A DNA stretch of 64,000 nt from Mesorhizobium prunaredense (GCF_900156895.1 NZ_FTPD01000003.1:1-64000); one strand, 5' to 3'; numbered from the stretch's first letter, positions 20,327-29,161 are shown. Made by a program: numbers and translations. The notes: generated by a model not told the origin, from the letters alone.

Positions 20327-20347
20327 CTATACGGGATTCCCGTATAG
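20327..20347. promoter_or_regulatory. Palindromic operator of the toxin-antitoxin operon
   Basis: Perfect inverted repeat with 10-bp arms CTATACGGGA and a one-base centre, touching the TTG start of brnT. Autorepression by the antitoxin-toxin complex is the rule for this family, and position fits. TATA inside the arms could serve as -10, implying a very short or absent leader. Confidence 0.75.
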
Positions 20348-20568
20348 GATGCAACCCTTTATCCGCTCGTGGGCTGACTAGGTTTTAGGAGTTCCGCGAC
20401 AGAACGGCAGCTATGCGGATTTTGCGACTGTCGCGAAAATCCCGATTAAAGCGACAGTTTCGCGCCCGATTTTTGCAAGATTCGCATAAATCGGTATTGC
20501 GACATGCTCCAAGGACTGCAAACGGGTCGAAGCGGAATCCCGTCCCGGTACCAACCGTCACACGGCAG

Positions 20569-20994
20569 TCAGTTACGATCCTCCGGGAATACCGGCACCG
20601 GCATGAACTCGACGCCGTCCTCGGCCAGGCTCTTGGCCTCCTCCAGCGTCGCCTCGCCATAGATGCCGCGCGGATCGCTCTCGCCGAAATGGATCTTGCG
20701 CGCTTCCTCGGCAAACTTGTCGCCGACATAGTCGGCGTTCTCGCGCACCTTCTCGGCCATCGCCTTCAATTGCGCCAGCGCCTGCTTCTGGGCCTCGCCC
20801 ATGGCGAGCGCGATCTTTTCTCGGCTGCGCCCGGTGGAGACGGCCGGCGCCATCAACGCCTTCTCGACCCTGTGCGAGCCGCAGGTCGGGCAATCGACGA
20901 AGCCACGCTTCTTCTGGGTATCGAAATCGTCGTTGCTGCGAAACCAGCCTTCGAATTCATGCTCGTGCTCGCAGATCAGTGAAAAGCGAATCAA
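20569..20994 (-). CDS. DUF1178 family protein
   Basis: A 141-residue protein with the N-terminal zinc-ribbon-like block 'MIRFSLICEHEHEFEGWF' and 'CPTCGSHRVEKALMAPAV' that defines DUF1178, followed by a charged helical C-terminus. No function is known. Its ATG overlaps the stop of the C-N hydrolase by four bases, indicating coupled translation in a comF-grxC-nit-DUF1178 operon. The gap 20348-20568 on the far side shows no gene. Confidence 0.9.
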   Translation of the reverse strand: MIRFSLICEHEHEFEGWFRSNDDFDTQKKRGFVDCPTCGSHRVEKALMAPAVSTGRSREKIALAMGEAQKQALAQLKAMAEKVRENADYVGDKFAEEARKIHFGESDPRGIYGEATLEEAKSLAEDGVEFMPVPVFPEDRN

Positions 20995-21056
20995 GACGCC
21001 GCACCCCTGAGACTTTGCGCCTCGACCGGAGTGGCGTTCACGGCGAAGTCGCGTGC
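20980..21056. repeat. DUF1178/C-N hydrolase junction (right, functional copy of the duplication)
   Basis: Intact copy of the ~76-bp sequence repeated at 19706-19781. It includes the C-N hydrolase stop (20991) and DUF1178 start (20994). The two copies are in direct orientation, about 1.27 kb apart. Confidence 0.88.
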
Positions 21057-21872
21057 ATTTTTCAGATTTGGGATCTTCTTGCGCGCGGCGGCCGACTGCG
21101 CCGGGTCGATCTCGGCGACGATCACCGCCGGTTCGTCATGTGCCGCCTCGGCGACGATGCGGCCCCACGGATCGACGATCAGCGAATGGCCATAGGTCTC
21201 GCGGCCGTCCTCGTGCAGGCCGCCTTGCGCCGCGGCAACGACATAGGCGCCGTTCTCGATGGCGCGCGCCCGCAGCAGCACATGCCAGTGCGCCTCGCCA
21301 GTCTGGCGGGTGAAGGCGGCGGGCACCGACAGCAGGTCGGCGCCGGCCAGCGCCTCGGCGCGGAAGAGCTGCGGAAAGCGCAGGTCGTAGCAGACGGCGA
21401 AACCCAGCTTCGCACCATCGATCCCGGCGCCGCTGATCTCGGTGACGACGGCCTCGGTGCCTGGTTCGTAGGCGGCGGATTCGCGCCAGCTCTCGCCATT
21501 GTCAAGATCGACGTCGAACATGTGGATCTTGTCGTAGGTGGCAATGGTGGCGCCATCCGGCCCGAACAGAAGCGCGCGGTTGGCGAGCTTGCCGTCGGCG
21601 CGCAGGATGGCGGTCGAGCCGATATGCAGGAAGATGCCAAGGTCTTTCGCCAGCTTGCGCGAGGTCGAGACGATGATGTCCTTGTCCTCGGATGTGAAGG
21701 CGGCGGCCCGCGCCTGGCTGTCGCGGACCAGCGCACCGGTCATTTCCGGCGACTGGATATAGGTCGCACCCTGGCCCGCGGCCTCGCGCACCAGCCGCTC
21801 CAGATCGACCGCATTGCGCTCGGGGCTGGTGCCCGAACGCATCTGGATCGCCGCCGCCTTGAAAGTACCCAT
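20991..21872 (-). CDS. Carbon-nitrogen hydrolase (nitrilase superfamily, Nit1/omega-amidase-like)
   Basis: A 293-residue enzyme with the Glu-Lys-Cys triad of the nitrilase fold: Glu in the 'YIQSPEMTG' strand, Lys in 'TYDKIHMFDVDL', Cys in 'GFAVCYDLRFPQLFR'. The 'CYDLRFP' context is that of the Nit1/NitFhit branch, whose members remove deaminated glutathione or act as omega-amidases; next to grxC that fits glutathione repair (inference). AGGA seven bases before ATG 21872 decides the start over ATG 21878 and the longer frame at 21965. Gap to grxC is only 10 bp. Confidence 0.92.
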   Translation of the reverse strand: MGTFKAAAIQMRSGTSPERNAVDLERLVREAAGQGATYIQSPEMTGALVRDSQARAAAFTSEDKDIIVSTSRKLAKDLGIFLHIGSTAILRADGKLANRALLFGPDGATIATYDKIHMFDVDLDNGESWRESAAYEPGTEAVVTEISGAGIDGAKLGFAVCYDLRFPQLFRAEALAGADLLSVPAAFTRQTGEAHWHVLLRARAIENGAYVVAAAQGGLHEDGRETYGHSLIVDPWGRIVAEAAHDEPAVIVAEIDPAQSAAARKKIPNLKNARDFAVNATPVEAQSLRGAAS

Positions 21873-21882
21873 CGTCATGTCC

Positions 21883-22152
21883 TCAATTCGTCGAGCCATT
21901 GGCGAGCAGACGGTCCAGCCGGCCCTCCGACTCCAGTTCATGGAGATCGTCACAGCCACCGACATGCGTGTCGCCGATGAATATCTGCGGAAAGGTCGAG
22001 CGGCCGTTCGCGCGAAAAATCATTTCCCGGCGCAGTTCCGGCGAGAAGGAGGCATCGTGCTCGGTGTAGGCGACACCCTTGCGCTCGAGCAGCCGCTTGG
22101 CCGCCGTGCAATAGCCGCACATCATCCGTGTATAGATCGTCACGTCGACCAT
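21883..22152 (-). CDS. grxC: Glutaredoxin 3
   Basis: An 89-residue dithiol glutaredoxin. The active site is 'MMCGYCTAAK' (CGYC rather than the common CPYC), with the cis-proline 'TFPQIFIG' and the 'GGCDDLHELE' GSH-binding motif. It reduces protein disulfides and mixed glutathione disulfides in the cytoplasm. Middle of the comF-grxC-nit-DUF1178 run, 27 bp after the comF stop. Confidence 0.96.
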   Translation of the reverse strand: MVDVTIYTRMMCGYCTAAKRLLERKGVAYTEHDASFSPELRREMIFRANGRSTFPQIFIGDTHVGGCDDLHELESEGRLDRLLANGSTN

Positions 22153-22179
22153 CGGTCAGCAATCCTGCCTTTTCCCAAT

Positions 22180-22965
22180 CTATATAGTCGCGGACTCGTC
22201 GGCCCGAAAGTCCCCCGGCAGCACGCGCGCAAAGGTCAGCACGTCGACCGTCCCGGCACCGCCCTTCTTCAGCGCCCTGGCGACCGCGCGGACAGTTGCG
22301 CCGGTGGTATAGACGTCGTCGATCAGCAGCACCCGACGGCCGGCGATCTCGATCTCGGCCTCCTCCGGCACCCTGAAGGCGGCACGCACATTTTCCTCGC
22401 GTTCCCGCCGCTCCAGCCCGACCTGCTGGCGGGTGAGTTTGACGCGCCTGACCGCAGAGGGCGCAAAAGGCAGCTCGCCAAGCTGCGATACCGCCCTTGC
22501 CAGTTCCGCCGACTGGTTGAACTGGCGCCTGAAAAAGCGCCGCCAGTGCAGCGGCACCGGCACGACCACATCGGCTTCCGCGATCAGTTCGGCACCGGCG
22601 CGCAGCATCCAGCGCGCCATCCAAGGCGCCAGATCGGTGCGATCCTGGTACTTCAGCCCTTGCACCATCTGGCGGGCGACACCCGAGTAAGCGACCGCGG
22701 CCCGTGCCCGCTCGAAGGGCGGCGGGTCGGCGATCGCCTCGGCCGACAGGAACCCCTCGCCCATGTGATGGGTGAACGGCGTGCCCATCACCGGGCACCA
22801 TGGCCGCTCCAGAAGCCTGAGTTTCGGCCAGCAGGCGCCGCACAGCACGCCGGGCTGCGAGACATGCCGTCGGCAGCCGGCGCAAACCGGCGGAAACAGG
22901 ATGCGCGCCGGCCAGTCCAACGCCTTTCGAGCGAAACTCTTGATATCCGGCATTGGATCGGCCAC
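22180..22965 (-). CDS. ComF family phosphoribosyltransferase-like protein
   Basis: A 261-residue ComF homologue: N-terminal double zinc finger ('CAGCRRHVSQPGVLCGACW'), then a PRTase fold with the PRPP-loop 'VLLIDDVYTTGATV'. In naturally competent bacteria ComF supports DNA uptake; in rhizobia its role is not established. GTG 22965 is used, with GGAGAAAG upstream; ATG 22953 is possible. First gene of the operon and divergent from the methyltransferase gene. Confidence 0.9.
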   Translation of the reverse strand: MADPMPDIKSFARKALDWPARILFPPVCAGCRRHVSQPGVLCGACWPKLRLLERPWCPVMGTPFTHHMGEGFLSAEAIADPPPFERARAAVAYSGVARQMVQGLKYQDRTDLAPWMARWMLRAGAELIAEADVVVPVPLHWRRFFRRQFNQSAELARAVSQLGELPFAPSAVRRVKLTRQQVGLERREREENVRAAFRVPEEAEIEIAGRRVLLIDDVYTTGATVRAVARALKKGGAGTVDVLTFARVLPGDFRADESATI

Positions 22966-23018
22966 GTGGTTCTTTCTCCGCCACCCTATATCAGACAGCG
23001 GAAACCAGGAACTGCCAG

Positions 23019-23891
23019 TTGCAACCTATAGTCGATACTTCTCTCTGGCTGGCGCACAAGCGCCGGGCGCTCGCCTATCCGACTTCCGGCGCGGACTTCC
23101 TGATGCGGCGGGCAGCTGAAGAGCTCGCCGACCGGCTGGGCGCGGTGGAACGCAAATTCGACAGGGCGGCCGTCCTGTTTTGCCAGACGCCGGCGGCAGT
23201 CGACGTGCTCGCGACAAGCGGCAAGGTGGCGGACATCGTGCGCGTCGAGGCGGATGCGACCTTCCTGGGCGATGCCGCGGGACTGGTGGCGCCGCTGGAG
23301 ACCGTGCCGTTCGAGCCGGAAAGCCTCGACCTTGCCGTGTCGCTTTTGTCGCTTCAGGCAATGAACGACATTCCCGGCATGCTGGTGCAGATCCGCCGCG
23401 CTCTGAAACCGGACGGTCTTTTCCTCGGCGCTTTTGCCGGCGCCGGCACGCTTTCCGAGCTGCGCGAATGCCTGCTCGCCGCCGAGACCGAGCTTTATGG
23501 CGGCGCCAGCCCGCGCGTCATCCCGTTCACCGACGTGCGCGACGCCGGGGCGCTTTTGCAACGCGCCGGCCTGGCCTTGCCCGTCGCCGACGTCGAGACG
23601 GTGACGGTGCGCTACGATTCCCTGTTCGGCCTGATGGCGGATCTGCGGGCGATGGGCGAGACCAGCGCTCTGACCGACCGCAGCAGGCGACCGGGCACAC
23701 GAAAGCTGTTTGCCCGCGCCGCCGAAATCTATGCCGAACGATTTTCGGATGCCGATGGTCGCGTCAGGGCGAGTTTTCCGATCGTCTGGATGTCAGGCTG
23801 GGCGCCCGACGCCTCGCAGCAAAAACCGCTGAAGCCGGGCTCGGCAAAACTGTCGCTGAAGACAATCCTGGAAAATCCCGGCCGGCGCTGA
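23019..23891 (+). CDS. SAM-dependent methyltransferase, BioC/NDUFAF5-like
   Basis: A 290-residue protein with class I methyltransferase features at moderate strength: 'FEPESLDLAVSLLSLQAMNDIPGMLVQIRRALKPDGLFLGAFAG', typical of the post-II region of Methyltransf_11. The glycine-rich SAM motif I is replaced by 'LFCQTPAAVDVL', so activity is not certain. Similar alphaproteobacterial proteins are related to NDUFAF5 (complex I assembly) or BioC. TTG 23019, nine bases after AGGA, is the likely start ('QPIVDTSLW...'). Confidence 0.82.
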   Translation: MQPIVDTSLWLAHKRRALAYPTSGADFLMRRAAEELADRLGAVERKFDRAAVLFCQTPAAVDVLATSGKVADIVRVEADATFLGDAAGLVAPLETVPFEPESLDLAVSLLSLQAMNDIPGMLVQIRRALKPDGLFLGAFAGAGTLSELRECLLAAETELYGGASPRVIPFTDVRDAGALLQRAGLALPVADVETVTVRYDSLFGLMADLRAMGETSALTDRSRRPGTRKLFARAAEIYAERFSDADGRVRASFPIVWMSGWAPDASQQKPLKPGSAKLSLKTILENPGRR

Positions 23892-23919
23892 CCGGATTAT
23901 TATGGATGCGGCTGGCCGG

Positions 23920-24099
23920 TTACCGCGCGAAAGCGTTCACAAGCCTGCTGGAATTGTCGCTGAACAGCCACGTGATTGCGTCGGCGGCCTTGCCGACACC
24001 GCCTACGATGGTAAGCGACAGCACGGCCACGATCAGCCCATATTCGACAGCCGTCGCGCCGGTCTTGTCTTCCCAAAAACGTTGCAGCAATGTCTTCAT
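23920..24099 (-). CDS. Flp family type IVb pilin
   Basis: A 59-residue prepilin: short positively charged leader, then 'TGATAVEYGLIVAVLSL' with the G|A cleavage site, Glu at +5 and Tyr at +6 that define Flp/class IVb pilins processed by TadV/CpaA. It would polymerise into the Tad pilus used for surface attachment. No tad/cpa genes are in the window, so it is an orphan copy. ATG 24099 gives the standard leader; ATG 24105 is close. Confidence 0.92.
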   Translation of the reverse strand: MKTLLQRFWEDKTGATAVEYGLIVAVLSLTIVGGVGKAADAITWLFSDNSSRLVNAFAR

Positions 24100-24197
24100 G
24101 GCCATCGATCCCGCTTGCCGGAACCCTAGCGCGGACCTGTTAAGAAAGGTTAATGACACAGGCTTAACAGGCGATGAAAGCACCGCTTTGGCCGGTG

Positions 24198-24545
24198 TCA
24201 GCAGTCGCCGCTGCGCTGGCCATTGTCGCGTATCACGCAGATCGAAGTGGGCAGCGGCTGCAGCACGCTCCAGCGCACCGTGTAGGTCTCACGACGGCCG
24301 GTCGAGCCCGTGCCTGTGCTCCCGACCGACCCGGTGCTTCCAACCGACCCTGTGCTCATCCTGTCAAGGCCGCCGGCAAAATCGGCGCGGCCGGACCGCG
24401 TCCGGCTGTCGAGGAGGGGCGTCGCGATCAAGGCCAGCGCCACCGCGGCCGAGCCGAACAAAAGCGTGATTCGCAATATTCCCATGCCGGCAGCCCTAAA
24501 GCTGCGGTCGGGTCGGATCGAATCCCAGTCCCTGTCGAGGCTCAT
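24198..24545 (-). CDS. Small membrane protein, unknown function
   Basis: About 115 residues: cytoplasmic charged N-terminus, one transmembrane helix ('ILRITLLFGSAAVALALIATPLL'), a linker with repeated 'TGSVGS' units, then a C-terminal domain with two cysteines ('SICVIRDNGQRSGDC'). No family was recognised. ATG 24545 is favoured over the longer frame. It stands between the Flp pilin and mutT on the same strand. Confidence 0.65.
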   Translation of the reverse strand: MSLDRDWDSIRPDRSFRAAGMGILRITLLFGSAAVALALIATPLLDSRTRSGRADFAGGLDRMSTGSVGSTGSVGSTGTGSTGRRETYTVRWSVLQPLPTSICVIRDNGQRSGDC

Positions 24546-24657
24546 GCAACCGCCCTCCGGCGAAGGCCTGGACACGACCTTCCTTCGATTTCTGCCGTCA
24601 TTTTTTCACGGCCAGATAAATCTTCCATTAACGTTGTCTAAGTCGCGGAGGGCAAAG

Positions 24658-25080
24658 TCACAGAAGATCGATGAGGAACTGGATCAGCGGCGCGTCGGCC
24701 GGCGGCATCGGAAAATCGCGCATCTGGCGCGGCCGCACCCATTTCAGCACCTGCCCCTCCTTCGGCTGCGCGATGCCGCGGAAGCGACGGCAGACGAACA
24801 GCGGCATCAGCAGGTGAAAATCATCGTAGGCATGGCTGGCGAAGGTGAATGGCGCCAGGCAGGGAATATCGGTTTCGATGCCGATCTCCTCGTACAACTC
24901 GCGGATGAGGCATTCTTCCGGCGTCTCGCCCGGCTCGACCTTGCCGCCCGGAAACTCCCACAGGCCGGCCAGCTGCCTGCCTTCGGGGCGCTGCGCCAGA
25001 AGCACGCGGCCGTCGGTATCGACCAGCGCGCAGGCTGCGACCAGGAGCAGGCGCTTGCCGACAGGATCCGAACCGGTCAT
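24658..25080 (-). CDS. mutT: 8-oxo-dGTP diphosphatase (MutT-type Nudix hydrolase)
   Basis: Sanitises oxidised nucleotides to prevent AT-to-CG transversions. The 140-residue protein contains a complete Nudix box, 'GGKVEPGETPEECLIRELYEE' running into 'IGIE', plus the 'LAGLWEFPGG' MutT signature. The ATG at 25080 overlaps the stop of the GNAT gene (ATGA), so translation is coupled in the argJ-GNAT-mutT operon. The longer upstream frame to 25212 is rejected because it is antisense-like sequence within the GNAT gene. Confidence 0.95.
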   Translation of the reverse strand: MTGSDPVGKRLLLVAACALVDTDGRVLLAQRPEGRQLAGLWEFPGGKVEPGETPEECLIRELYEEIGIETDIPCLAPFTFASHAYDDFHLLMPLFVCRRFRGIAQPKEGQVLKWVRPRQMRDFPMPPADAPLIQFLIDLL

Positions 25081-25856
25081 GCGCCGGGCGGCCGGCGATA
25101 ATGGTAACGATAGACTTCGTCGAACCCGAGCGAACGATAGAGCGCCAGCGCCGGCGCGTTGTCGGCCTCGACCTGCAGCCAGGCTTCCCGGGCGCCGCGC
25201 AGCCGTGCCCATTTCAGCGCCGACAGGATGAGGTGGCGGCCATGGCCCTGGTTGCGCACCGATCTGTCGGTGGCGATCTCGAACAGCCCGGCAAGATCGC
25301 CGTCATGGACGCAGATCAGCGTCGCCAGCGGTTCGGTGCCGTCTTCGAGCGCGAACAGCCCGGCCTCCGGCTGGATGGCGCCGATGATCTCCGACAGGCC
25401 CGGCCGCAGCGACACATCGGAGCCGCTTACCTTGAGCGCCGCGCCGATGAAGCGGCTGATGTCCTTCAGCGGGATCTGGTCCATGGCGGCATCGAGCTGG
25501 GCGTCCGCCAGCGGCAGCCGCATCACCAGTGATTCGTCGAATGTGCTCCAGCCCTCGCTGTCGAGATGTTTGGCAAGGATCGGCCCCGACAGCGGCGATA
25601 TGCGGAAGGTCAGCGGCCGGCCATAGGCGTCGAAACGACGGCTGGCGCGGCCGATGCGCTCGGCAATGTGCTGGATGTCGCCCGGATCGAGCGGGTTGAC
25701 CGAATTCAGCCGCTTGGCCGGATGGCCCGCCGTCAGCCGCACCACCCAGGTGCCGTCATAATGCACGGCCGCCGCCGGCCAGGCGCGAAAGCCGGCCGCC
25801 TCGTAGCGGCGCACGATGGCAAGCACGCTTGCCGGATGTCTGGAAACCAATGCCAT
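25077..25856 (-). CDS. GNAT family N-acetyltransferase
   Basis: A 259-residue protein whose C-terminal ~120 residues hold the GNAT acetyl-CoA site ('EIATDRSVRNQGHGRHLILSAL' with the R/Q-x-x-G-x-G/A motif A) and the 'ALALYRSLGFDEVYRYHYR' motif B. The N-terminal half ('VVRLTAGHPAKRLNSVNPLDPGD') is a second, degenerate GNAT-like domain seen in similar proteins. Substrate unknown. Start ATG 25856 overlaps the argJ stop by one base (TGATG), so it is coupled to argJ. Confidence 0.9.
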   Translation of the reverse strand: MALVSRHPASVLAIVRRYEAAGFRAWPAAAVHYDGTWVVRLTAGHPAKRLNSVNPLDPGDIQHIAERIGRASRRFDAYGRPLTFRISPLSGPILAKHLDSEGWSTFDESLVMRLPLADAQLDAAMDQIPLKDISRFIGAALKVSGSDVSLRPGLSEIIGAIQPEAGLFALEDGTEPLATLICVHDGDLAGLFEIATDRSVRNQGHGRHLILSALKWARLRGAREAWLQVEADNAPALALYRSLGFDEVYRYHYRRPPGA

Positions 25857-27097
25857 CAGCTCCGATAATCGCCGTTGATGGCGACATACTCCTTGGTGAG
25901 GTCGCAAGTCCACACCGTCGCCTTGCCGCGACCGATGCCGATATCGGCACGGATGCGGATCTCGTCGCGCTTCATGTAGGCCGATGTCGCCTCTTCTGAG
26001 TAGGCGGCATCGCGCTCGCCCTGATGCGCCAGCCTGATGTCGCCGAACCAGATCGAGAGCAGGTCGCGGTCGGCCGGTTCGCCGGCCTTGCCAACGGCCA
26101 TGACGACGCGGCCCCAATTGGCGTCTTCGCCGGCGACCGCCGTCTTGACCAGCGGCGAATTGGCGATCGACAGCGCGATGCGCTTGGCCGAGCGGGCCGA
26201 TTTCGCACCGGTGACGGTGACCTCGACCTGTTTTCGCGCGCCCTCGCCGTCGCGCACCACTTGCAGCGCCAGCGCTTTCAGCACCTTGCCGAGCGCGCGG
26301 CGGAAGGCGCCGAGGCGCGCATCGCCGGCATTCGTGATATCAGGCGCGCCGCGCCGGCCGGCCGTGCCGGTGGCGAACATCAGCAGCGTGTCGCTGGTCG
26401 AGGTGTCGCTGTCGACGGTGACCGCATTGAAGGTCTTGGCGGTGCCGCGCGACAAAAGATCCTGCAGCACGGGAGTTGCGATCGGCGCGTCGGTGGCGAT
26501 GAAGGAGAGCATCGTCGCCATGTCGGGCGCGATCATGCCGGCGCCCTTGGCAATGCCGTTGATGGTGACGTCGGCGTCGCCGAGTTTTACCGTCGCGGTC
26601 GCCAGTTTCGGATAGGTGTCGGTGGTCATGATCGCCTTGGCGGCTTCGGTCCACAGGTCAGGCCTGCCGGCCTTGACCAGTCCGGCGAGCAGATGGCTGA
26701 ACTTGCCGGCATCCAGCGGCTCGCCGATGACGCCGGTCGAGGCCAGAAACACCTCGTCCGGCGTGCAGCCCGCAGCCTTGGCTGCAGCCTCGCCGGTCAT
26801 TGCCGTGGAGGCTCGGCCCTTGTTGCCGGTGAAGGCATTGGCGTTGCCGGAATTGACGACCAGGACGCGCGCCTTGCCCTGCGCAAGATTCTGCCGGCAG
26901 AAATCAACCGGCGCCGACGGGCATTTCGACCTGGTGAACACGCCGGCGACCGTGGTGCCGGCATCGAAGACCATGGTCAGCAGATCGGTGCGGTTCTTGT
27001 ACTTTATCCCGGCTTCGGCGGTGGCGATGCGGACGCCCTCGATGTCAGGCATTTTAGGATATTTTTTCGGCGCGAGCGGCGAAATCGTGGCTGACAT
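25856..27097 (-). CDS. argJ: ArgJ, bifunctional ornithine/glutamate N-acetyltransferase
   Basis: Recycles acetyl from N-acetylornithine to glutamate (and may use acetyl-CoA) in arginine biosynthesis. The 413-residue precursor self-cleaves before the nucleophilic Thr; the site is visible in '[16 protein letters not shown]' (A|T). The '[10 protein letters not shown]' oxyanion-hole region is intact. ATG 27097 matches the family N-terminus. Lies downstream of the parvulin gene with a TetR gene wedged between on the other strand, and coupled to the GNAT gene. Confidence 0.97.
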   Translation of the reverse strand: MSATISPLAPKKYPKMPDIEGVRIATAEAGIKYKNRTDLLTMVFDAGTTVAGVFTRSKCPSAPVDFCRQNLAQGKARVLVVNSGNANAFTGNKGRASTAMTGEAAAKAAGCTPDEVFLASTGVIGEPLDAGKFSHLLAGLVKAGRPDLWTEAAKAIMTTDTYPKLATATVKLGDADVTINGIAKGAGMIAPDMATMLSFIATDAPIATPVLQDLLSRGTAKTFNAVTVDSDTSTSDTLLMFATGTAGRRGAPDITNAGDARLGAFRRALGKVLKALALQVVRDGEGARKQVEVTVTGAKSARSAKRIALSIANSPLVKTAVAGEDANWGRVVMAVGKAGEPADRDLLSIWFGDIRLAHQGERDAAYSEEATSAYMKRDEIRIRADIGIGRGKATVWTCDLTKEYVAINGDYRS

Positions 27098-27217
27098 GAA
27101 GACCTCGGGCGGGAAAATCGCAAGGGAACGCCGGTTTGCCCGATAGCGGGCGCCGGCGCAAGGGCGTTTGGTGGTTGGGCACATGCCCTTTCTCATCGGA
27201 ACGAAACGCTCAGTTGC

Positions 27218-27236
27218 ACGAAACGGACCGTTTCGT
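27218..27236. promoter_or_regulatory. Palindromic operator upstream of the TetR gene
   Basis: A perfect 19-bp palindrome with arms ACGAAACGG and CCGTTTCGT around a single A, 57 bp before the TetR start; a further ACGAAACG half-site at 27201. Size and symmetry fit a TetR autoregulatory site in the argJ-tetR divergent region. Confidence 0.65.
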
Positions 27237-27292
27237 TTCGTCGAGAAAGTGTGTACGATGTGCCGACGAAAATCATGGGCAAGGAAAACAGG

Positions 27293-27949
27293 ATGGGCCT
27301 GGATCCGGGGCGCAGGTCGATCGGCGCGCGGCGCAATCCCGACAGCGCCGACGCCATTCTCGACGCCGCCGAGGCAGTGCTGGTCGAGGCCGGTTATTCC
27401 GGCTTCTCGATCGAAGCGGTGGCGCGGCGGGCGCGTGCGGGAAAGCCTACAATCTATCGTTGGTGGCCGAGCAAGGCCGCCTTGCTGTTCGACCTCTATC
27501 AGCGGCTAAAGCGCGTCGACTATCCCGATACCGGCAACCTCGAGGACGATCTCGTCGGCTTCCTCAAAAGCCTGTTCTCGCACTGGCGCGAAACATCGTC
27601 AGGCAGCATCTTCAGATCGCTGATCGCCGAGGCGCAGTCGGACGCAACCGTGGCCGCCGTGCTTGCCGAATACACCAAAGGACGCCATGCCCATACCGGC
27701 CAGATGATCGAACGCGCCAAGGCAAGAGGCGAAGTCGCGGCCGACGTCGATTCCACGCTCGTCGCCGACCTGGTCGCCTCCTTTGCCTGGACGCATCTTT
27801 TGACCAATCGCCTCGACGAAGACGAAACGACGCTGCGCAGGGCGGTTGGCTATCTGTTGAAGGGCATAGAAGCTGACGATGCCGGCTCGGTCGACGCCGC
27901 GGCAGTCCGGCGGAGGCGTCGACGTGTCGTCGGTCGCACCACAAGGTAG
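27293..27949 (+). CDS. TetR/AcrR family transcriptional regulator
   Basis: A 218-residue one-component repressor: HTH at the N-terminus ('[37 protein letters not shown]' region, recognition helix '[11 protein letters not shown]'), followed by an all-helical ligand domain of the TetR_C family. ATG 27293 is chosen from the AAGGA site seven bases upstream. No transporter or enzyme gene is linked except divergent argJ, so it may act only on itself or on distant genes. It interrupts the otherwise conserved parvulin-argJ adjacency, suggesting insertion. Confidence 0.9.
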   Translation: MGLDPGRRSIGARRNPDSADAILDAAEAVLVEAGYSGFSIEAVARRARAGKPTIYRWWPSKAALLFDLYQRLKRVDYPDTGNLEDDLVGFLKSLFSHWRETSSGSIFRSLIAEAQSDATVAAVLAEYTKGRHAHTGQMIERAKARGEVAADVDSTLVADLVASFAWTHLLTNRLDEDETTLRRAVGYLLKGIEADDAGSVDAAAVRRRRRRVVGRTTR

Positions 27950-27997
27950 AGCGACAGGGCTCCTGCCGTAGGCACATCAGGCGATCAGTTGTTGACG

Positions 27998-28184
27998 CCG
28001 GCGCTGCCCCTCATTGCCCTGCCGGGCATTTCTCCCCGTATAGTGACGGGGAGAAATGGCTGACCGCAACCTCAGCACGTTTCCTGCAACGCTGGAGATT
28101 GGCGAAATCCTTTGCAAAGGCTGTCCTTCTCCCCGTCACTATACGGGGAGAAGATGCCGGCAGGCAGATGAGGGGCAGCGCCGG
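27998..28184. repeat. Large nested inverted repeat with two matched hairpins
   Basis: Two hairpins share the stem TCTCCCCGT/ACGGGGAGA: 28029-28056 with loop ATAGTG and 28127-28154 with the complementary loop CACTAT. Outer flanks (27998-28027 and 28155-28184) are also reverse complements with few changes ('GCGCTGCCCCTCAT' and 'ATGAGGGGCAGCGC'). The whole can fold into one long cruciform. It fills the TetR-parvulin gap. Confidence 0.85.
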
Positions 28185-28228
28185 CACCAACAATTAATTG
28201 GCACTATCATCTGCCATGGCGCCCTCGC

Positions 28229-29161
28229 CTACTTGGTGTTTTCCAGCGCGTCGACCGTCTTCTTCAGCTTCTCGTCCGGGATCTCGACCTTGGCCGCGGC
28301 GCGCAGCGACTTGACCAGCGCGATATATTTATCGCGGATGACTGCCTGGCGGGCCTGGTCCTTGACCTGGTCGAAGGCCGGCGGCTGCTTGGCGCGCTTG
28401 TCCTCGACCTGGATGACGTGCCAGCCGAACTGCGACTGCACCGGCTGCTCGGTGTATTTGCCGACCGCCAGCGCGAAGACCGCCTTGTCGAATTCCGGCA
28501 CCATCTGGCCGGGTCCGAACCAGCCGAGATCGCCGCCGCTGGTCTTGCCGCTCGGATCGCTGGTGTGCTCGTTGGCGAGTTTCTGGAAATCGGCGCCGCC
28601 GTCGAGCTGCTTGATGATCGCATCGGCCTCTTCCTTCGTCTTCACGAGGATGTGACGGGCATGCACCTCGTTGGCCGGCGGCGTGTTGGCGATTTCCTGG
28701 TCGTAGCGGGCGCGAATCTCGGCATCGGTGATCTTGCCGACGACATCCTTCTCGACCATTTCGCCATGCAGGGCGCGCTGCTGCAGGAACGCCATGCGGC
28801 GCTGGAAGTCGGGATCCTTGTCGAGGCCGGTGGTGACCGCCTGGGCGGCCATGACCTTGATTTCGATCGCCGCCGAAAGTGCTGCGGCGCGGCGCTGTTC
28901 GGGCGGCATCTGCGCAAACTGCTGCGACAGCTCGCCTTCGGCAAGCGCAAGGTCGGCCTCGGTCAGCGACTGGCCGTTGATCGTGGCGACCACGGCGTTC
29001 GGATCGACCGGCGCGGCCGGCTGGGCGGGTGCGTCCGGTTGGGCGGGGGCTGATTGGGCGGGCGCGGCGTCCTGTGCCATCGCTGGCGACAGCGACAGCG
29101 CCGTCAGCCCGAATGCCAGGCCGAGGCTGGCGAGCGACGCGCGGCGGAACAATGAGGACAT
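28229..29161 (-). CDS. Periplasmic peptidyl-prolyl isomerase (parvulin, PpiC/SurA-like)
   Basis: A 310-residue exported folding catalyst. Signal peptide at 1-29 ('LASLGLAFGLTALSLSPAMA|Q'), a Pro/Ala/Gln-rich linker, N-terminal SurA-like helical chaperone region, and a parvulin domain at about 160-255 ('VHARHILVKTKEEADAI', 'SGGDLGWFGPGQMVPEF', 'FGWHVIQVEDKR'). It is expected to help outer-membrane protein biogenesis. It neighbours secA divergently, an arrangement kept in many Rhizobiales. Confidence 0.94.
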   Translation of the reverse strand: MSSLFRRASLASLGLAFGLTALSLSPAMAQDAAPAQSAPAQPDAPAQPAAPVDPNAVVATINGQSLTEADLALAEGELSQQFAQMPPEQRRAAALSAAIEIKVMAAQAVTTGLDKDPDFQRRMAFLQQRALHGEMVEKDVVGKITDAEIRARYDQEIANTPPANEVHARHILVKTKEEADAIIKQLDGGADFQKLANEHTSDPSGKTSGGDLGWFGPGQMVPEFDKAVFALAVGKYTEQPVQSQFGWHVIQVEDKRAKQPPAFDQVKDQARQAVIRDKYIALVKSLRAAAKVEIPDEKLKKTVDALENTK

